Origin: JBNKHH01 sp050290245
GTDB taxonomy: Bacteria; Pseudomonadota; Alphaproteobacteria; Rhodobacterales; Rhodobacteraceae
Direction: 5' to 3'
Assembly: GCA_050290245.1 (NCBI GenBank)
Contig: JBNKHH010000011.1
Span: forward strand, 1 to 64,000
Length of the DNA: 64,000 nucleotides
The position numbers were made by a program, and so were the translations under genes. This document shows positions 8,392 to 16,738 of this stretch, in pieces; the first letter of the stretch is position 1, and every line of letters starts with the position of its first letter. The notes under the pieces were generated by a model that saw only the letters and a program-made list of their open reading frames with translations, had not been told where the DNA came from and ran no database searches.

Positions 8392-9498
8392 ATGCCACAA
8401 AATTCCATAGAGCTGTTGGGTGTGGGGGATATCGGGCCACTGGAAGGAGAGATGTCTCACTACAGCGCACTGGTGCGGCCGAGGTTGAAAAGTGCGGATA
8501 TTCTCTTTGGAAACTGCGAGCGTCTCTACACGACGAAGGGCACCAAACAGAACAACGGTCACACCTATAACCGGCTCGATCCTGCCTGGGCCTCGATCTT
8601 CACTGATAGTGGCTTTGACGTCGTATCGCTTGCATCCAACCACGCTATGGACATGGGTGCTGATGCGATGCTGGGGACACGTGAGACGCTGAGGAGCAAG
8701 GGGCTGCTTACCGTTGGGGCGGGTGAGAACCTTCAGGACGCCAGGACGCCGGCCGTGGTCGAAAGAAATGGCATAAAGGTTGCCTTTCTGGCCTATTGCT
8801 CGATCCTCAAGGAGGGGCATGCCGCAACCGAAAAAAGCCCCGGTGTGGCGCCGCTGCGGGTTTCGACCTTCTACGAACCGATCGATGCCCAGCCCGGCGT
8901 GCCTGCCAGGCCAGTCACGATTGCCAACAAAGACGACGTCGCCGCGATTATCGACGATATCCAATCGGCAAAACAAATCGCTGATGTCGTCGTTCTTTCG
9001 ATGCACTGGGGGGTGCATTTCATTCCCAGGGTCATCGCCGACTATCAGCTGGATTGCGCGGATGTGCTGTTTGATGCGGGCGCCGATCTGATCCTGGGAC
9101 ATCACGCGCACCTGCCGAAGGCTGTCACGCAACATGGCGGAAAGTTCTGCTTCCACAGCCTTGGCAATTTCATGATCACATCGCCACCCTTCACCAAAGA
9201 GCAAGCGCGGGCATTCTGCCAGAAATACAATGTCGAGCTTGACCCGGATTATCCGCGTCTTCGATACGGCCGGAACGCGCATCGCGCTCTTGTCGCCAGA
9301 GCGCGGCTGACCCGAGACGGCGTAGAAAAAGCGTCCTTCCTGCCTGTCCTGGTGGACCGCCAACTCAGGCCCGAAATCATCCCGGGATCCGACGAACGGT
9401 TTGCCGAGGCCGTGTCGTTTCTGTCGGACCTGTCCAGCGACTTCGACATCGGGTTCACCGTGCAGGGAGACGAAGTAGTTCTCGGCCCAGGCAAATGA
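8392..9498 (+). CDS. CapA-family metallophosphatase-fold protein
   Basis: 368 residues resembling the CapA/PgsA family (poly-gamma-glutamate synthesis-type calcineurin-like fold). Visible family motifs are GVGDIGPLEG at the N-terminus, FGNCER near 45, SLASNHAMDMG near 80, MHWG near 205, GHHAHLPKAV near 240 and HSLGNFM near 260, which carry the Asp, Asn and His expected for metal binding. No signal peptide is evident, unlike membrane-anchored CapA. It lies 17 bases after the ATPase gene and before the binding protein gene, an unusual place inside a transport operon. Its reaction is unknown. Confidence 0.8.
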   Translation: MPQNSIELLGVGDIGPLEGEMSHYSALVRPRLKSADILFGNCERLYTTKGTKQNNGHTYNRLDPAWASIFTDSGFDVVSLASNHAMDMGADAMLGTRETLRSKGLLTVGAGENLQDARTPAVVERNGIKVAFLAYCSILKEGHAATEKSPGVAPLRVSTFYEPIDAQPGVPARPVTIANKDDVAAIIDDIQSAKQIADVVVLSMHWGVHFIPRVIADYQLDCADVLFDAGADLILGHHAHLPKAVTQHGGKFCFHSLGNFMITSPPFTKEQARAFCQKYNVELDPDYPRLRYGRNAHRALVARARLTRDGVEKASFLPVLVDRQLRPEIIPGSDERFAEAVSFLSDLSSDFDIGFTVQGDEVVLGPGK

Positions 9499-9589
9499 CG
9501 CGGGATCGTGCGGGAGGCACGAACGGAACGATCGCCTTCAAGGAAGGCAACACCACTGCTGAAGAAGCAGCGAAAAGGAGGAACCAACT

Positions 9590-10615
9590 ATGAAAAATCT
9601 TAAGAGAAGACTTGTACTCGCCGGAGGCATTGCCTCTGTCGCCAGTTGTCTGTGCTCGGTCGCGGTTGCGGCAAGCGACGAAATGATTGCTGCAGCAAAG
9701 GAAGAGGGCAAAGTTGTATTCTACAGCTCGCTGCCCACAGGCGTAATTGACGACCTTACCGAAGGGTTCAACGCGCTCTATCCGGAAATCAGCGTTGAAT
9801 TCTACCGTGCAGCGACGACACAGATGGCCACCCGGATCAACGCCGAGGTGAACTCCGGCGTTCTTGCCGCCGATGTTCTGAGTGTAACCTCGCCTCTCGA
9901 AATGGACCACTATCGCGAGATGGGTATTCTGGCGTCCTATGAATCGCCTGAGTACTCCGCCTATGCCCCTGAACATATTGGGCCTGATAATCAGTGGTTT
10001 ACAGTCAGTACCATCGTGTTCGTGCTTGGATATAATCCCGGCCAGTTTGACACGCAGCCAACGAGTTGGCTGGAAATGACCAATCCAAAACACAAGGGGG
10101 CCATCGGCATCTCGGATCCCCGGAGTGTGGGCGGAGGCAGTTTCTGGCGGTTCGCCATGTGGAAAACCTTCGGCGAAGATTTTGTCAAAGGAATTGTCGC
10201 CAATGACCCACAAGTTACCAGTGGCATCGGCTCGCTGAATGAAAAGCTGATTTCCGGAGAGCTGGACGTTTCGATCAACTACACCTACCGCATCGACAAA
10301 GCCTTGAAGAAGGGTGCATCAGTTGCGGGCGTCTATCCGGAAGAGGGTGCCGTTCCGGTGGACAATGTCGCAGGTGTCATTGCGAACTCGGAACATCCGA
10401 ACGCAGCGCGTCTGTTCCTCGATTTTCTTGCTTCCCAGGCAGGTCAGCAGATCGGCGCCGACAACTATCGTTATTCCTTGCGTTCGGATGTCACGAACCC
10501 GGATGGGGTCACCCCTCTGTCAGATATCAAAGCTATCCGCTATCCGGTTGAACAGTTGAAAGCTGAAATGGATCAGGCCCAAAAGGCTTGGGGCGATGCT
10601 TTTGGTTTGAATTGA
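9590..10615 (+). CDS. periplasmic binding protein of the Fe(III)/AfuA type
   Basis: Solute receptor for the ABC importer encoded just upstream. 341 residues; signal peptide MKNLKRRLVLAGG...AVAA, then KEEGKVVFYSSLPTGV, typical of the FbpA/AfuA fold. In FbpA a pair of adjacent tyrosines binds iron; here the nearest corresponding stretch reads SINYTYR, so iron as the cargo is uncertain. An AAAAGGAGGA ribosome-binding site precedes the ATG. A strong terminator follows directly, making this the last gene of the transporter unit. Confidence 0.85.
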   Translation: MKNLKRRLVLAGGIASVASCLCSVAVAASDEMIAAAKEEGKVVFYSSLPTGVIDDLTEGFNALYPEISVEFYRAATTQMATRINAEVNSGVLAADVLSVTSPLEMDHYREMGILASYESPEYSAYAPEHIGPDNQWFTVSTIVFVLGYNPGQFDTQPTSWLEMTNPKHKGAIGISDPRSVGGGSFWRFAMWKTFGEDFVKGIVANDPQVTSGIGSLNEKLISGELDVSINYTYRIDKALKKGASVAGVYPEEGAVPVDNVAGVIANSEHPNAARLFLDFLASQAGQQIGADNYRYSLRSDVTNPDGVTPLSDIKAIRYPVEQLKAEMDQAQKAWGDAFGLN

Positions 10616-10662
10616 CCTGATGGACAGGCCTCGCAGTGCCAACTGCCTGGCGCTTGCAAATT

Positions 10663-10699
10663 GATATGGCGGGCTCTGACGGCCCCGCCATATCTTTTT
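10663..10699 (+). terminator. rho-independent terminator after binding-protein gene
   Basis: Perfect 11-bp stem GATATGGCGGG (10663-10673) with CCCGCCATATC (10684-10694), a 10-base loop and five T residues. It lies 48 bases after the binding-protein stop. Confidence 0.85.
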
Positions 10700-10959
10700 G
10701 ACATGGGCCAGTCTTTTCGAACGGGCTCACAGCGATTCAAAGGTGTTGTCTTGTCTGGTTGCTGCCCAACTTTATGTTGCCCTATCACGAACCTATGGTC
10801 TGTTGCTTAGATGCTGAAATTATTCGATTTTATGTGCGTAGATCACTCCGACTCTGATCCGTCCTCAAGTTGATGTGACCTGAGTTGGCTGCCTGCAAAC
10901 GGCAAGCTTTCAGCTCAAATTAGGTGATCGGGTCGACAAGTCCAATAAAGGGGACCCCA
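10700..10959. promoter_or_regulatory. presumed promoter region of second cluster unit
   Basis: About 260 bases of lower-GC sequence between a strong terminator and the isochorismatase-fold gene. No convincing reading frame was seen. Because transcription from the ABC unit should stop at 10699, a promoter is expected here, but no -35/-10 pair is clear enough to name. Confidence 0.4.
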
Positions 10960-11544
10960 ATGAAAAGCGCGCTGCTCATACTGGACCTTCAGAAAGAGCT
11001 CATCGATCCCAAAGGCAAGGTTGGTTCCAACGGGTTCTGGAAGGTCGTGGAAGATCGCAAGATCCTTGAGAAGACCGCGAAAGTTGCCGATGCCTTCAGA
11101 AAAAAGGGTTGGCCAGTCGTCTTTGTCAACGTGGGTTTCGAGAAAGGCTATACGGACTCCATTAGCCGTCAGTCCAGATTGGCGCACCTGAAGGAAATGA
11201 ACGCTCTGATCATCGGTGAATTCGGTACAGAGTTTCCTGAGAAGCTATCACCGAAGGAAGGTGAGCTTGTTGTGACCAAGCGGGCTGTTAACCCATTCCA
11301 CAACACGAACTTGTTGAACTGGCTTTTCAGGAATGACGTCGAACGCATCGTGTTGGCAGGGGTGCACACCCATATGGTCGTGGACTGCGCCGCGCGCCAC
11401 GGAGACGACTCGGGTCTCTATGTCACCATCATGGAAGACTGCTGCGCCGCACCGGACATGGAGCTGCACGATGTGGTCTGCGAAAAAGTTCTTCCCTTGT
11501 TTGGTACAGTCTCCAGCTCGGAAGAGGTGTTGGCCAACATTTGA
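10960..11544 (+). CDS. isochorismatase-fold protein lacking the catalytic cysteine
   Basis: 194 residues of the isochorismatase/cysteine hydrolase fold. The Asp of the triad (LLILDLQ, D9) and the Lys (VVTKRAVNPF, K107) are present. The nucleophile position, normally Cys in a THMCV-type motif, reads THMVV (V140); the nearest Cys is three residues later (C143). Amide hydrolysis by the usual mechanism is therefore unlikely. The ATG at 10960 gives the standard MKSALLILD start; a GTG 36 bases upstream is in frame but adds a non-family extension. First gene of a four-gene unit; a decayed homologue lies at 1912-2258. Confidence 0.85.
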   Translation: MKSALLILDLQKELIDPKGKVGSNGFWKVVEDRKILEKTAKVADAFRKKGWPVVFVNVGFEKGYTDSISRQSRLAHLKEMNALIIGEFGTEFPEKLSPKEGELVVTKRAVNPFHNTNLLNWLFRNDVERIVLAGVHTHMVVDCAARHGDDSGLYVTIMEDCCAAPDMELHDVVCEKVLPLFGTVSSSEEVLANI

Positions 11545-11656
11545 GGCTGAGCCAGTCGGCGAGAGACCGGGAAGCCGATTTTTGGGCAGAGCAACAAATA
11601 CAGTCGTGCCGGAGCGGGCCGGGCCCAACATTTGACACGAGAGGAAAGCGCAGGGA

Positions 11657-12070
11657 ATGCCAGCAACCGAACCCACCAAACCATTGACCATTGTCCGGTC
11701 GTTCTTCGAGGCCGTTGTGGGCAATTCCAAGATGTCCGAAGAGCTGGAACAGGTGGATTTTCGCGTGCAGTTCAGAACTGTGGACGGGGAAGTGTTGTAT
11801 GTTGGCGTCGGCCGGAATGGGTTTGAGGTTCATGAGGGAGAGGAAATTGCCGAGGACGATCTTGGCGCTCTCTACCTTGTAGAGGCATCAGGCTGTTTCG
11901 CGGACATCTTCCGTGGCGAAACGACCATCGGCAACGCGATTTTCGATCACAAGCTGCGCATTCCGGGCTACCGGAACAAGGAACCGCTTATCGGCGCCTT
12001 CTCACGATTTGTAAGGTTGGGCATCTGGGCGACGGTTCCCGGGGCCACCATTCTTCGCCCGGCCAAGTAG
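11657..12070 (+). CDS. small SCP2-like lipid-binding-fold protein
   Basis: 137 residues, no signal peptide or membrane segment. The pattern dGEVLYVGVGRNGFEVHEG, followed by an acidic stretch, a FADIFRGETTIGNAIFD block and KLRIPGYR, resembles SCP2 sterol-carrier domains, which bind hydrophobic ligands in a tunnel; this assignment is by eye. It lies between the isochorismatase-fold gene and the tandem M29-like genes (18 bases before the next start), suggesting a shared transcript. Confidence 0.6.
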   Translation: MPATEPTKPLTIVRSFFEAVVGNSKMSEELEQVDFRVQFRTVDGEVLYVGVGRNGFEVHEGEEIAEDDLGALYLVEASGCFADIFRGETTIGNAIFDHKLRIPGYRNKEPLIGAFSRFVRLGIWATVPGATILRPAK

Positions 12071-12088
12071 CGCCAGGAGGATACGACA

Positions 12089-13180
12089 GTGAACTCCACG
12101 CCAGTATCACCGTCCTCCGATCAGGACTCAGACGCCCTTCTCCAGGGCGCACGGGCCTGCCTGACCTATCTCGGGGTTTGTCCGGGAGAGCAGATCGTGC
12201 TGCTGCCGACCTTTGACTTCATGGAAGCAGACCCTGAAACGGTGCATGTCCTGCGGGCTGCCGCCAAAGAGCTTGGGGCTGAAACCACAGTCGCTCTTAT
12301 TGAGTCACTCGGCACACATGGAGAGCCGACCGAGGCGCTGGCCCGTGCCTTGGACCGGTGCGACATGTTCATTGGCATCGGCAACAAGACCCCGAACCCG
12401 ATTACGGGTCACTGCCGCAGTGCCCTCACGGCCCGGTGGGATTTCGGAGCACGCCAGGTCGACTTGCGCGGCGGACCTGGTGTTCTGGCCACGCAATGTT
12501 CGCTGTTCCCGGCGGAAATCACGCTGGCGATTGCCCGCGAGGTAAATGCCGTTCTCAAGGATGGGGCAGAGATCAGGATTCGGGACGAAGACGGAACCGA
12601 TTTTCGGTATTCCGTCCACGCCGGTGAAGTTTTTTTCGGCGGTTCTGTCGATCGCGACACTTTCGCGGCGGGCCAAAGGATAGATTGGCCTCTCGGCCAG
12701 CTCATGATGCATGTCTCAGAAGGCTCGGAAGGCAGCATTGCGTCGCGATGCCTCAAGGGAATGCGGGAAGTTCTGGATCGCCCCATTCTCGGCGAGGTGC
12801 GGGACGGGCATTATCGATTGGAAGAACGAGCCGAAACCGCTGAAATCAACAGCCAGATGGCAAAACCGCACAATAGCGATCTGGTCTCCAAGCTCTTCCT
12901 GGGTGTGAACCCCAAGGGCAGTGTTACCGAAGGGTTGGGACGGTCGAACGTTGGGAACCTGCCGCAGTCCTCCGGGGTGGTCTACGTCGCGGTGGGTGAC
13001 AAGGCGGGCCTCATTTCCTCGGATTTCCAGACAGGTGCCTACATTTTCAAGCCCGACATCGAGGTCAACGGACAAGTGATCTGCCGGCGAGGGAGGCTCA
13101 GTGCTCTGGATTCGCCAAAGGTGCGGGAAATTGCAGCAAAATATGGCGATCCTGACGAGTTGCTTACACAGATTCCCTAG
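12089..13180 (+). CDS. M29/NicX-like protein, copy 1
   Basis: 363 residues related to the M29 aminopeptidase / 2,5-dihydroxypyridine dioxygenase (NicX) group. The conserved block NPITGHCRSALTARWDFGARQVDLRGG and the C-terminal LFLGVNPKGSVTEG are shared with copy 2. In the family as I recall it, a Glu before the GxNP motif, a His in HxALG and an HxD pair hold the metal; here these positions read KLFLGVNP, VVYVAVGD and no HxD, so the metal site seems absent. GTG start with GCCAGGAGG about 10 bases upstream. Function unknown. Confidence 0.7.
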   Translation: MNSTPVSPSSDQDSDALLQGARACLTYLGVCPGEQIVLLPTFDFMEADPETVHVLRAAAKELGAETTVALIESLGTHGEPTEALARALDRCDMFIGIGNKTPNPITGHCRSALTARWDFGARQVDLRGGPGVLATQCSLFPAEITLAIAREVNAVLKDGAEIRIRDEDGTDFRYSVHAGEVFFGGSVDRDTFAAGQRIDWPLGQLMMHVSEGSEGSIASRCLKGMREVLDRPILGEVRDGHYRLEERAETAEINSQMAKPHNSDLVSKLFLGVNPKGSVTEGLGRSNVGNLPQSSGVVYVAVGDKAGLISSDFQTGAYIFKPDIEVNGQVICRRGRLSALDSPKVREIAAKYGDPDELLTQIP

Positions 13181-13229
13181 TTTGCGGGGTATGTCCTGCG
13201 CCGCGCTATTCGAAAAGAGAGGATGAAGC

Positions 13230-14306
13230 GTGCCCATCGAGGAACAATCATTCAACGAAAAGATGATCGAGGGAGGGCGCAAGTTCTTCGAATATCTTGG
13301 GATTGTGCCGGGGAACCAGGTGGTTCTGATGCCATCCTGGGAATCCTTGAAGTCGGACATGCAAACCATCGACGTCCTCCGCCAGGTCGGCAAGGAAATG
13401 GGGGCAGATGTGACAACCATCCCCATCGAAGGACTTGGAATGCGGGGTGATCCGAACCCTGTGATCGTTGACGCACTGTACCGCTGCGACTGCTTTATCG
13501 GATTCGGCGACCGTCAGCCCAATCCGATCACTGGCCACGCATGGTCGGCACTTACGGCACGTTGGGATTTTGGCGCCAAACAGGTGGATCTGCGTGGTGG
13601 CGCGGGAATTCTGGCCACTGAGGCTTCGCTGTTTCCGGCAGAAATCACCATCGCGATAGCAAGAGAAGTCCGCAAGCTGTTGCTGCGCGATGACGTCCTG
13701 CAGTTTACCGACGACAACGGGACCGACATGGTATCCCCTTTCAAGGCCACCGACGTTTTCTTTGGCGGCAGCTTTGAAGCCGATACGTTTGGCAACGGAC
13801 AGCGGTGCGATTGGCCGCTGGGGCAGATCATGATCCATGGTGAGGAAGGTATGTCAGGCATCGCGATGGTTGAGGCTATTCGCCGACACGCCGCGGTTAT
13901 CGACCCGCCCGTACGCTTTGACATTGAAAATGCTGCGGTCACGCCAGATGACCGGCCGGAGACGGAAGGAATGCGGAATATCTTTGCTGATCCCGAGAAC
14001 TCCAATGTCTGTACAAAGCTGTTTCTCGGTCTGAACCCGAAAGGAAGCATAACCGAAGGCATCGACCGGTCCAATTTTGGCAATTTGGTGCAGGCGGCTG
14101 GCGTTGTCTGCCTGATGATCGGCGACAAAGCCGGGTTCATGGCCACCAAAATGGGGACCGGCGGGTATCTGCTGCATCCGACGATCCGTGTCGGGGATGA
14201 GCTTCTGTCACGGAACGGGAGACTTGTTGCTCTTGATAGCGACGCCGTCAGGGAAGTTGCCAGCAAATACGGCGAGCCAGACGAACTGTTGGCGACGCGC
14301 CCGTAA
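13230..14306 (+). CDS. M29/NicX-like protein, copy 2
   Basis: 358 residues, a diverged tandem duplicate of the preceding gene: shared blocks include NPITGH.WSALTARWDFGAKQVDLRGG, SLFPAEIT.AIAREV, KLFLG.NPKGS.TEG and a KYG-PDELL C-terminus. The expected metal-binding positions are again replaced (KLFLGLNP, VVCLMIGD, no HxD), so both copies lost them or descend from a subgroup without them. GTG start preceded by AGAGGA. Duplicates kept side by side may form a heteromer. Last gene of the unit. Confidence 0.7.
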   Translation: MPIEEQSFNEKMIEGGRKFFEYLGIVPGNQVVLMPSWESLKSDMQTIDVLRQVGKEMGADVTTIPIEGLGMRGDPNPVIVDALYRCDCFIGFGDRQPNPITGHAWSALTARWDFGAKQVDLRGGAGILATEASLFPAEITIAIAREVRKLLLRDDVLQFTDDNGTDMVSPFKATDVFFGGSFEADTFGNGQRCDWPLGQIMIHGEEGMSGIAMVEAIRRHAAVIDPPVRFDIENAAVTPDDRPETEGMRNIFADPENSNVCTKLFLGLNPKGSITEGIDRSNFGNLVQAAGVVCLMIGDKAGFMATKMGTGGYLLHPTIRVGDELLSRNGRLVALDSDAVREVASKYGEPDELLATRP

Positions 14307-14542
14307 GAGTTTCGGAAAAGGGTGATGTCGCGTCAATTCATCCTTTTGCTCAAGACGAGGGACTGCGCCGTGGCGATTCGGGAGCACGCCGCCCGCCGGC
14401 TGCAAACGCCACCACGTTGCGCCAGCAATCCGGGGCCGCTGCTGTTTGCGGCAACAGGACGGCAGCCACGACCATCGGACCGTTGAAACGCCCGCCGCTG
14501 TTCCGGCCCGCCGAGTTGGCGGGAACTCGTCGGCTGCCGGGG

Positions 14543-15235
14543 TTATATCCTCAGCATGTCGGTCAGTGGAAGGATGCGGGTTTCGTCCCCGGATTTCAGT
14601 AACATGCCGCCCCATTCATCGAGGCCGACAAATGTGCCCGGTGCCGGTGTGTCGACACGCTTTCCCAGACGCCAGGCCTTGGACCGCCAGTCCTCGTGCA
14701 CCTCGGCAAAGCCGTCGGTCAAATAGATATGCAGCCAGTTCATCATATGCCGCGCCCAGGTCTCGATCAGCGTTGGCGCGGTGATATCACCACAGCCTTC
14801 ATCGACGAGGCAGGTCTCGTCCGGAGTGCGCCCCGGCTCGGCTGCGGTGCCTGGTAGGATCGGCACTTCGATCCCGATGACCAGCCAGTCCGGCTCAGCT
14901 TCGGGATCGCGCGTCGAGGCCCGCGCTGAAAGCCGCCCGCACAACGCACCGTTCACCCGCAGCCGGTCCGGCCAAACCAGATGAACACCGACCTCGGGCG
15001 GTGCCAGTGCACCAAGCGCGTCACTGATGCCCAGCGAAATGGCGAAGCTCACTCCCATGGCCTCGCGCAGTGTCACCTCGGGCGCAAGGACGATGGCCGC
15101 CCGCATCACTGCCTCGTCCGGTGCATGGAATACGGTGCCGGGATCGGCCTCTCCCGCCGCTTCGCAGGCCGTCTCGAACGGGTCGCCCGCCACGGCCCGC
15201 CCCTTCAAAAGCGGTGGAAACTCAAGCCCGGCCAC
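14543..15235 (-). CDS. biotin/lipoate--protein ligase-family protein
   Basis: 230 residues resembling the biotin/lipoate A/B protein ligase-like group with DUF4444 found in Rhodobacterales. The N-terminal half carries FHAPDEAVMRAAIVLAPE, SLGISDALGALAPPEVGVHLVWPDRLRVNG and GIEVPILPG blocks like the ligase core. The C-terminal region WRLGKRVDTPAPGTFVGLDEWGGMLL matches the small DUF4444 domain. Substrate unproven. A hairpin repeat separates it from mrp upstream on the same strand. Confidence 0.75.
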   Translation of the reverse strand: MAGLEFPPLLKGRAVAGDPFETACEAAGEADPGTVFHAPDEAVMRAAIVLAPEVTLREAMGVSFAISLGISDALGALAPPEVGVHLVWPDRLRVNGALCGRLSARASTRDPEAEPDWLVIGIEVPILPGTAAEPGRTPDETCLVDEGCGDITAPTLIETWARHMMNWLHIYLTDGFAEVHEDWRSKAWRLGKRVDTPAPGTFVGLDEWGGMLLKSGDETRILPLTDMLRI

Positions 15236-15239
15236 GATC

Positions 15240-15333
15240 GGCTTCTTTCTTCTTGCGGAAATATCCTCGGGGGAGTGTGAGGGGGCAGACAGCCCCCTCG
15301 CATGGCGCGGCGCGCCTCTCGTGGCGCCATCCC
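15240..15333. repeat. interspersed hairpin repeat, copy 1
   Basis: Begins CTTCTTTCTTCTTGCGGAAA, continues with a GGGGGAG element and an 8-bp hairpin GAGGGGGC/GCCCCCTC (15279-15286 and 15292-15299). The same layout (CTTCTT run, GAAATA, CCGGGG-GAG, G-rich hairpin) recurs at 44803-44895. It fills the gap between the ligase-like gene and mrp. Confidence 0.6.
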
Positions 15334-16446
15334 TCAGCCTGACGCATCGACAGCCTCAAGAGCGGAGACCAATCCGTCCGCGATGGCCCAGAACGGCGCG
15401 GCCTCTTCGCTTTCGGGACGGGCCGCCACGATGGGTGCGCCACCGTCGCCAGCCTCACGAATGCCAAGGTACAGGGGGATCTCGCCCAGAAACGGTACGC
15501 CTAACCGTTCTGCTTCGGCCTTCGCGCCACCGTGCCCGAAGGGGTGATGTGTCTTGCCGCAGCCGTCGCAGACGAAGCTCGCCATGTTCTCGATCATACC
15601 CAGGATCGGTGTGCCCATGCGGTCGAACATGTCGATGCCTTTGCGGGCGTCGATCAGGGCGATGTCCTGTGGTGTCGAGACGATCACGGCGCCCGCGACG
15701 TCGGTCTTCTGGCAAAGGGTCATCTGCACGTCGCCGGTACCTGGCGGCAAGTCGACCAGAAGCACGTCGAGACTCCCCCACTGGACCTGCGCCAGCATCT
15801 GCTGCAAGGCACCCATCAGCATCGGGCCGCGCCAGACGATGGCCTCGCCTTCCTCGACCATCAGGCCCAGCGACATCACAGTGACCCCGTGGTTACGCAG
15901 GGGCAGGATCACTCCGCCCGCCGATGAGGGCCGCCCCGACAAGCCCAGCATTCGGGGCTGTGACGGGCCGTAGACATCTGCGTCCAATAGCCCGACGCGC
16001 AACCCCTTCGCTGCAAGCGCCACGGCGAGGTTGGAAGAGACGGTCGATTTGCCGACACCGCCCTTGCCGCTGGCCACAGCGACGACGTGCTTTACGCCTG
16101 GCAGGGCTTTCGGCTTTTCCGGCGCTTTCGGCTTTGGCGTGAAATCCTTCAGGCCAAGGTCTGGAACCGGGCCTTTCGGTGCCGGCGCGGCCTGGCCCGG
16201 CGCGGCATGGGCCGTCATCACGACGGAAGCCGAGGATACGCCCTCCAGCGCCCGGATCGCCGTCTCAGCTGCCGCCCGCAGCGGCTCCAAGGCCGAGGCG
16301 CGGGTGGGGTCGACCTCAAGCACGAAGCTGACGGCGCCGTCTCTGACGGACAACCCCTTAACCATGCCGGCGGAAAGGATGTCGGCGCCACGGCCTGGGT
16401 CAACGATTTTTGACAGCGCCGCGCGGACGGCCTCTTCGTCGGCCAC
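15334..16446 (-). CDS. mrp: iron-sulfur cluster carrier Mrp/ApbC
   Basis: Cytoplasmic P-loop ATPase that carries 4Fe-4S clusters to target proteins. 370 residues: N-terminal MIP18-like domain (about 1-85), deviant Walker A GKGGVGKST near 135, and the CxxC cluster-binding pair in FVCDGCGKTHHPFG. GTG start immediately after the stop of the DUF6494 gene upstream on the same strand. Its place beside an Fe-S-rich formate dehydrogenase locus fits a role in maturation, although Mrp is a general factor. Confidence 0.92.
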   Translation of the reverse strand: MADEEAVRAALSKIVDPGRGADILSAGMVKGLSVRDGAVSFVLEVDPTRASALEPLRAAAETAIRALEGVSSASVVMTAHAAPGQAAPAPKGPVPDLGLKDFTPKPKAPEKPKALPGVKHVVAVASGKGGVGKSTVSSNLAVALAAKGLRVGLLDADVYGPSQPRMLGLSGRPSSAGGVILPLRNHGVTVMSLGLMVEEGEAIVWRGPMLMGALQQMLAQVQWGSLDVLLVDLPPGTGDVQMTLCQKTDVAGAVIVSTPQDIALIDARKGIDMFDRMGTPILGMIENMASFVCDGCGKTHHPFGHGGAKAEAERLGVPFLGEIPLYLGIREAGDGGAPIVAARPESEEAAPFWAIADGLVSALEAVDASG

Positions 16447-16650
16447 TCAGCCCTCTCCCGGCATGTCGATATCGCCGGTTACCTCGTGCGTCAGTCCCAG
16501 GTCGTCGATGGTCAGCACCATCCTGGCTTTGACGGTTCCCGAGGGCGTCGCGGATGCAGCGCGCACGGCGTCTTCGATCTCGCGTTGCGAGGTCACACCG
16601 ACGGTCTTGAGGAACTTTCTCAGCGACATGTTGAATGCGTCTTCGGACAT
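16447..16650 (-). CDS. DUF6494 family small protein
   Basis: 67 residues beginning MSEDAFNMSLRKFLKTVGVT and containing QREIEDAVRAA and a conserved DLGLTHEVTGDI tail. The ATG at 16650 follows a GGGGGAAAG ribosome-binding stretch; a longer frame extends upstream but has no family similarity. Its stop touches the mrp GTG, so both are co-translated. Function unknown; it often sits next to Mrp-type genes. Confidence 0.75.
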   Translation of the reverse strand: MSEDAFNMSLRKFLKTVGVTSQREIEDAVRAASATPSGTVKARMVLTIDDLGLTHEVTGDIDMPGEG

Positions 16651-16704
16651 CTTTCCCCCTTGGAAACTTGCGTTGATCTCGAAGCTGGATAATCTCAGAT
16701 CGCA

Positions 16705-16711
16705 AGGGAGG
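16705..16711 (+). promoter_or_regulatory. strong Shine-Dalgarno 6 bases before an ATC codon
   Basis: AGGGAGG is optimally spaced (6 bases) from an in-frame ATC at 16718 but 27 bases from the first in-frame ATG at 16739. The GTG overlapping it at 16711 is in another frame. This decides the likely start of the following cytochrome gene. Confidence 0.5.
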
Positions 16712-16738
16712 TGCAAGATCCGTTTCCTGGCCGCCATC

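Noticed and set aside
10960..14306. nicotinate catabolism (NicF plus NicX) as the pathway for the second unit
   Set aside because: NicC, NicD, NicE and NicAB are absent and both enzyme types lack key catalytic residues here.
16031..16738. long in-frame extension upstream of the cytochrome gene
   Set aside because: It is antisense to mrp and DUF6494 and adds no signal peptide; the real start is near 16718-16739.
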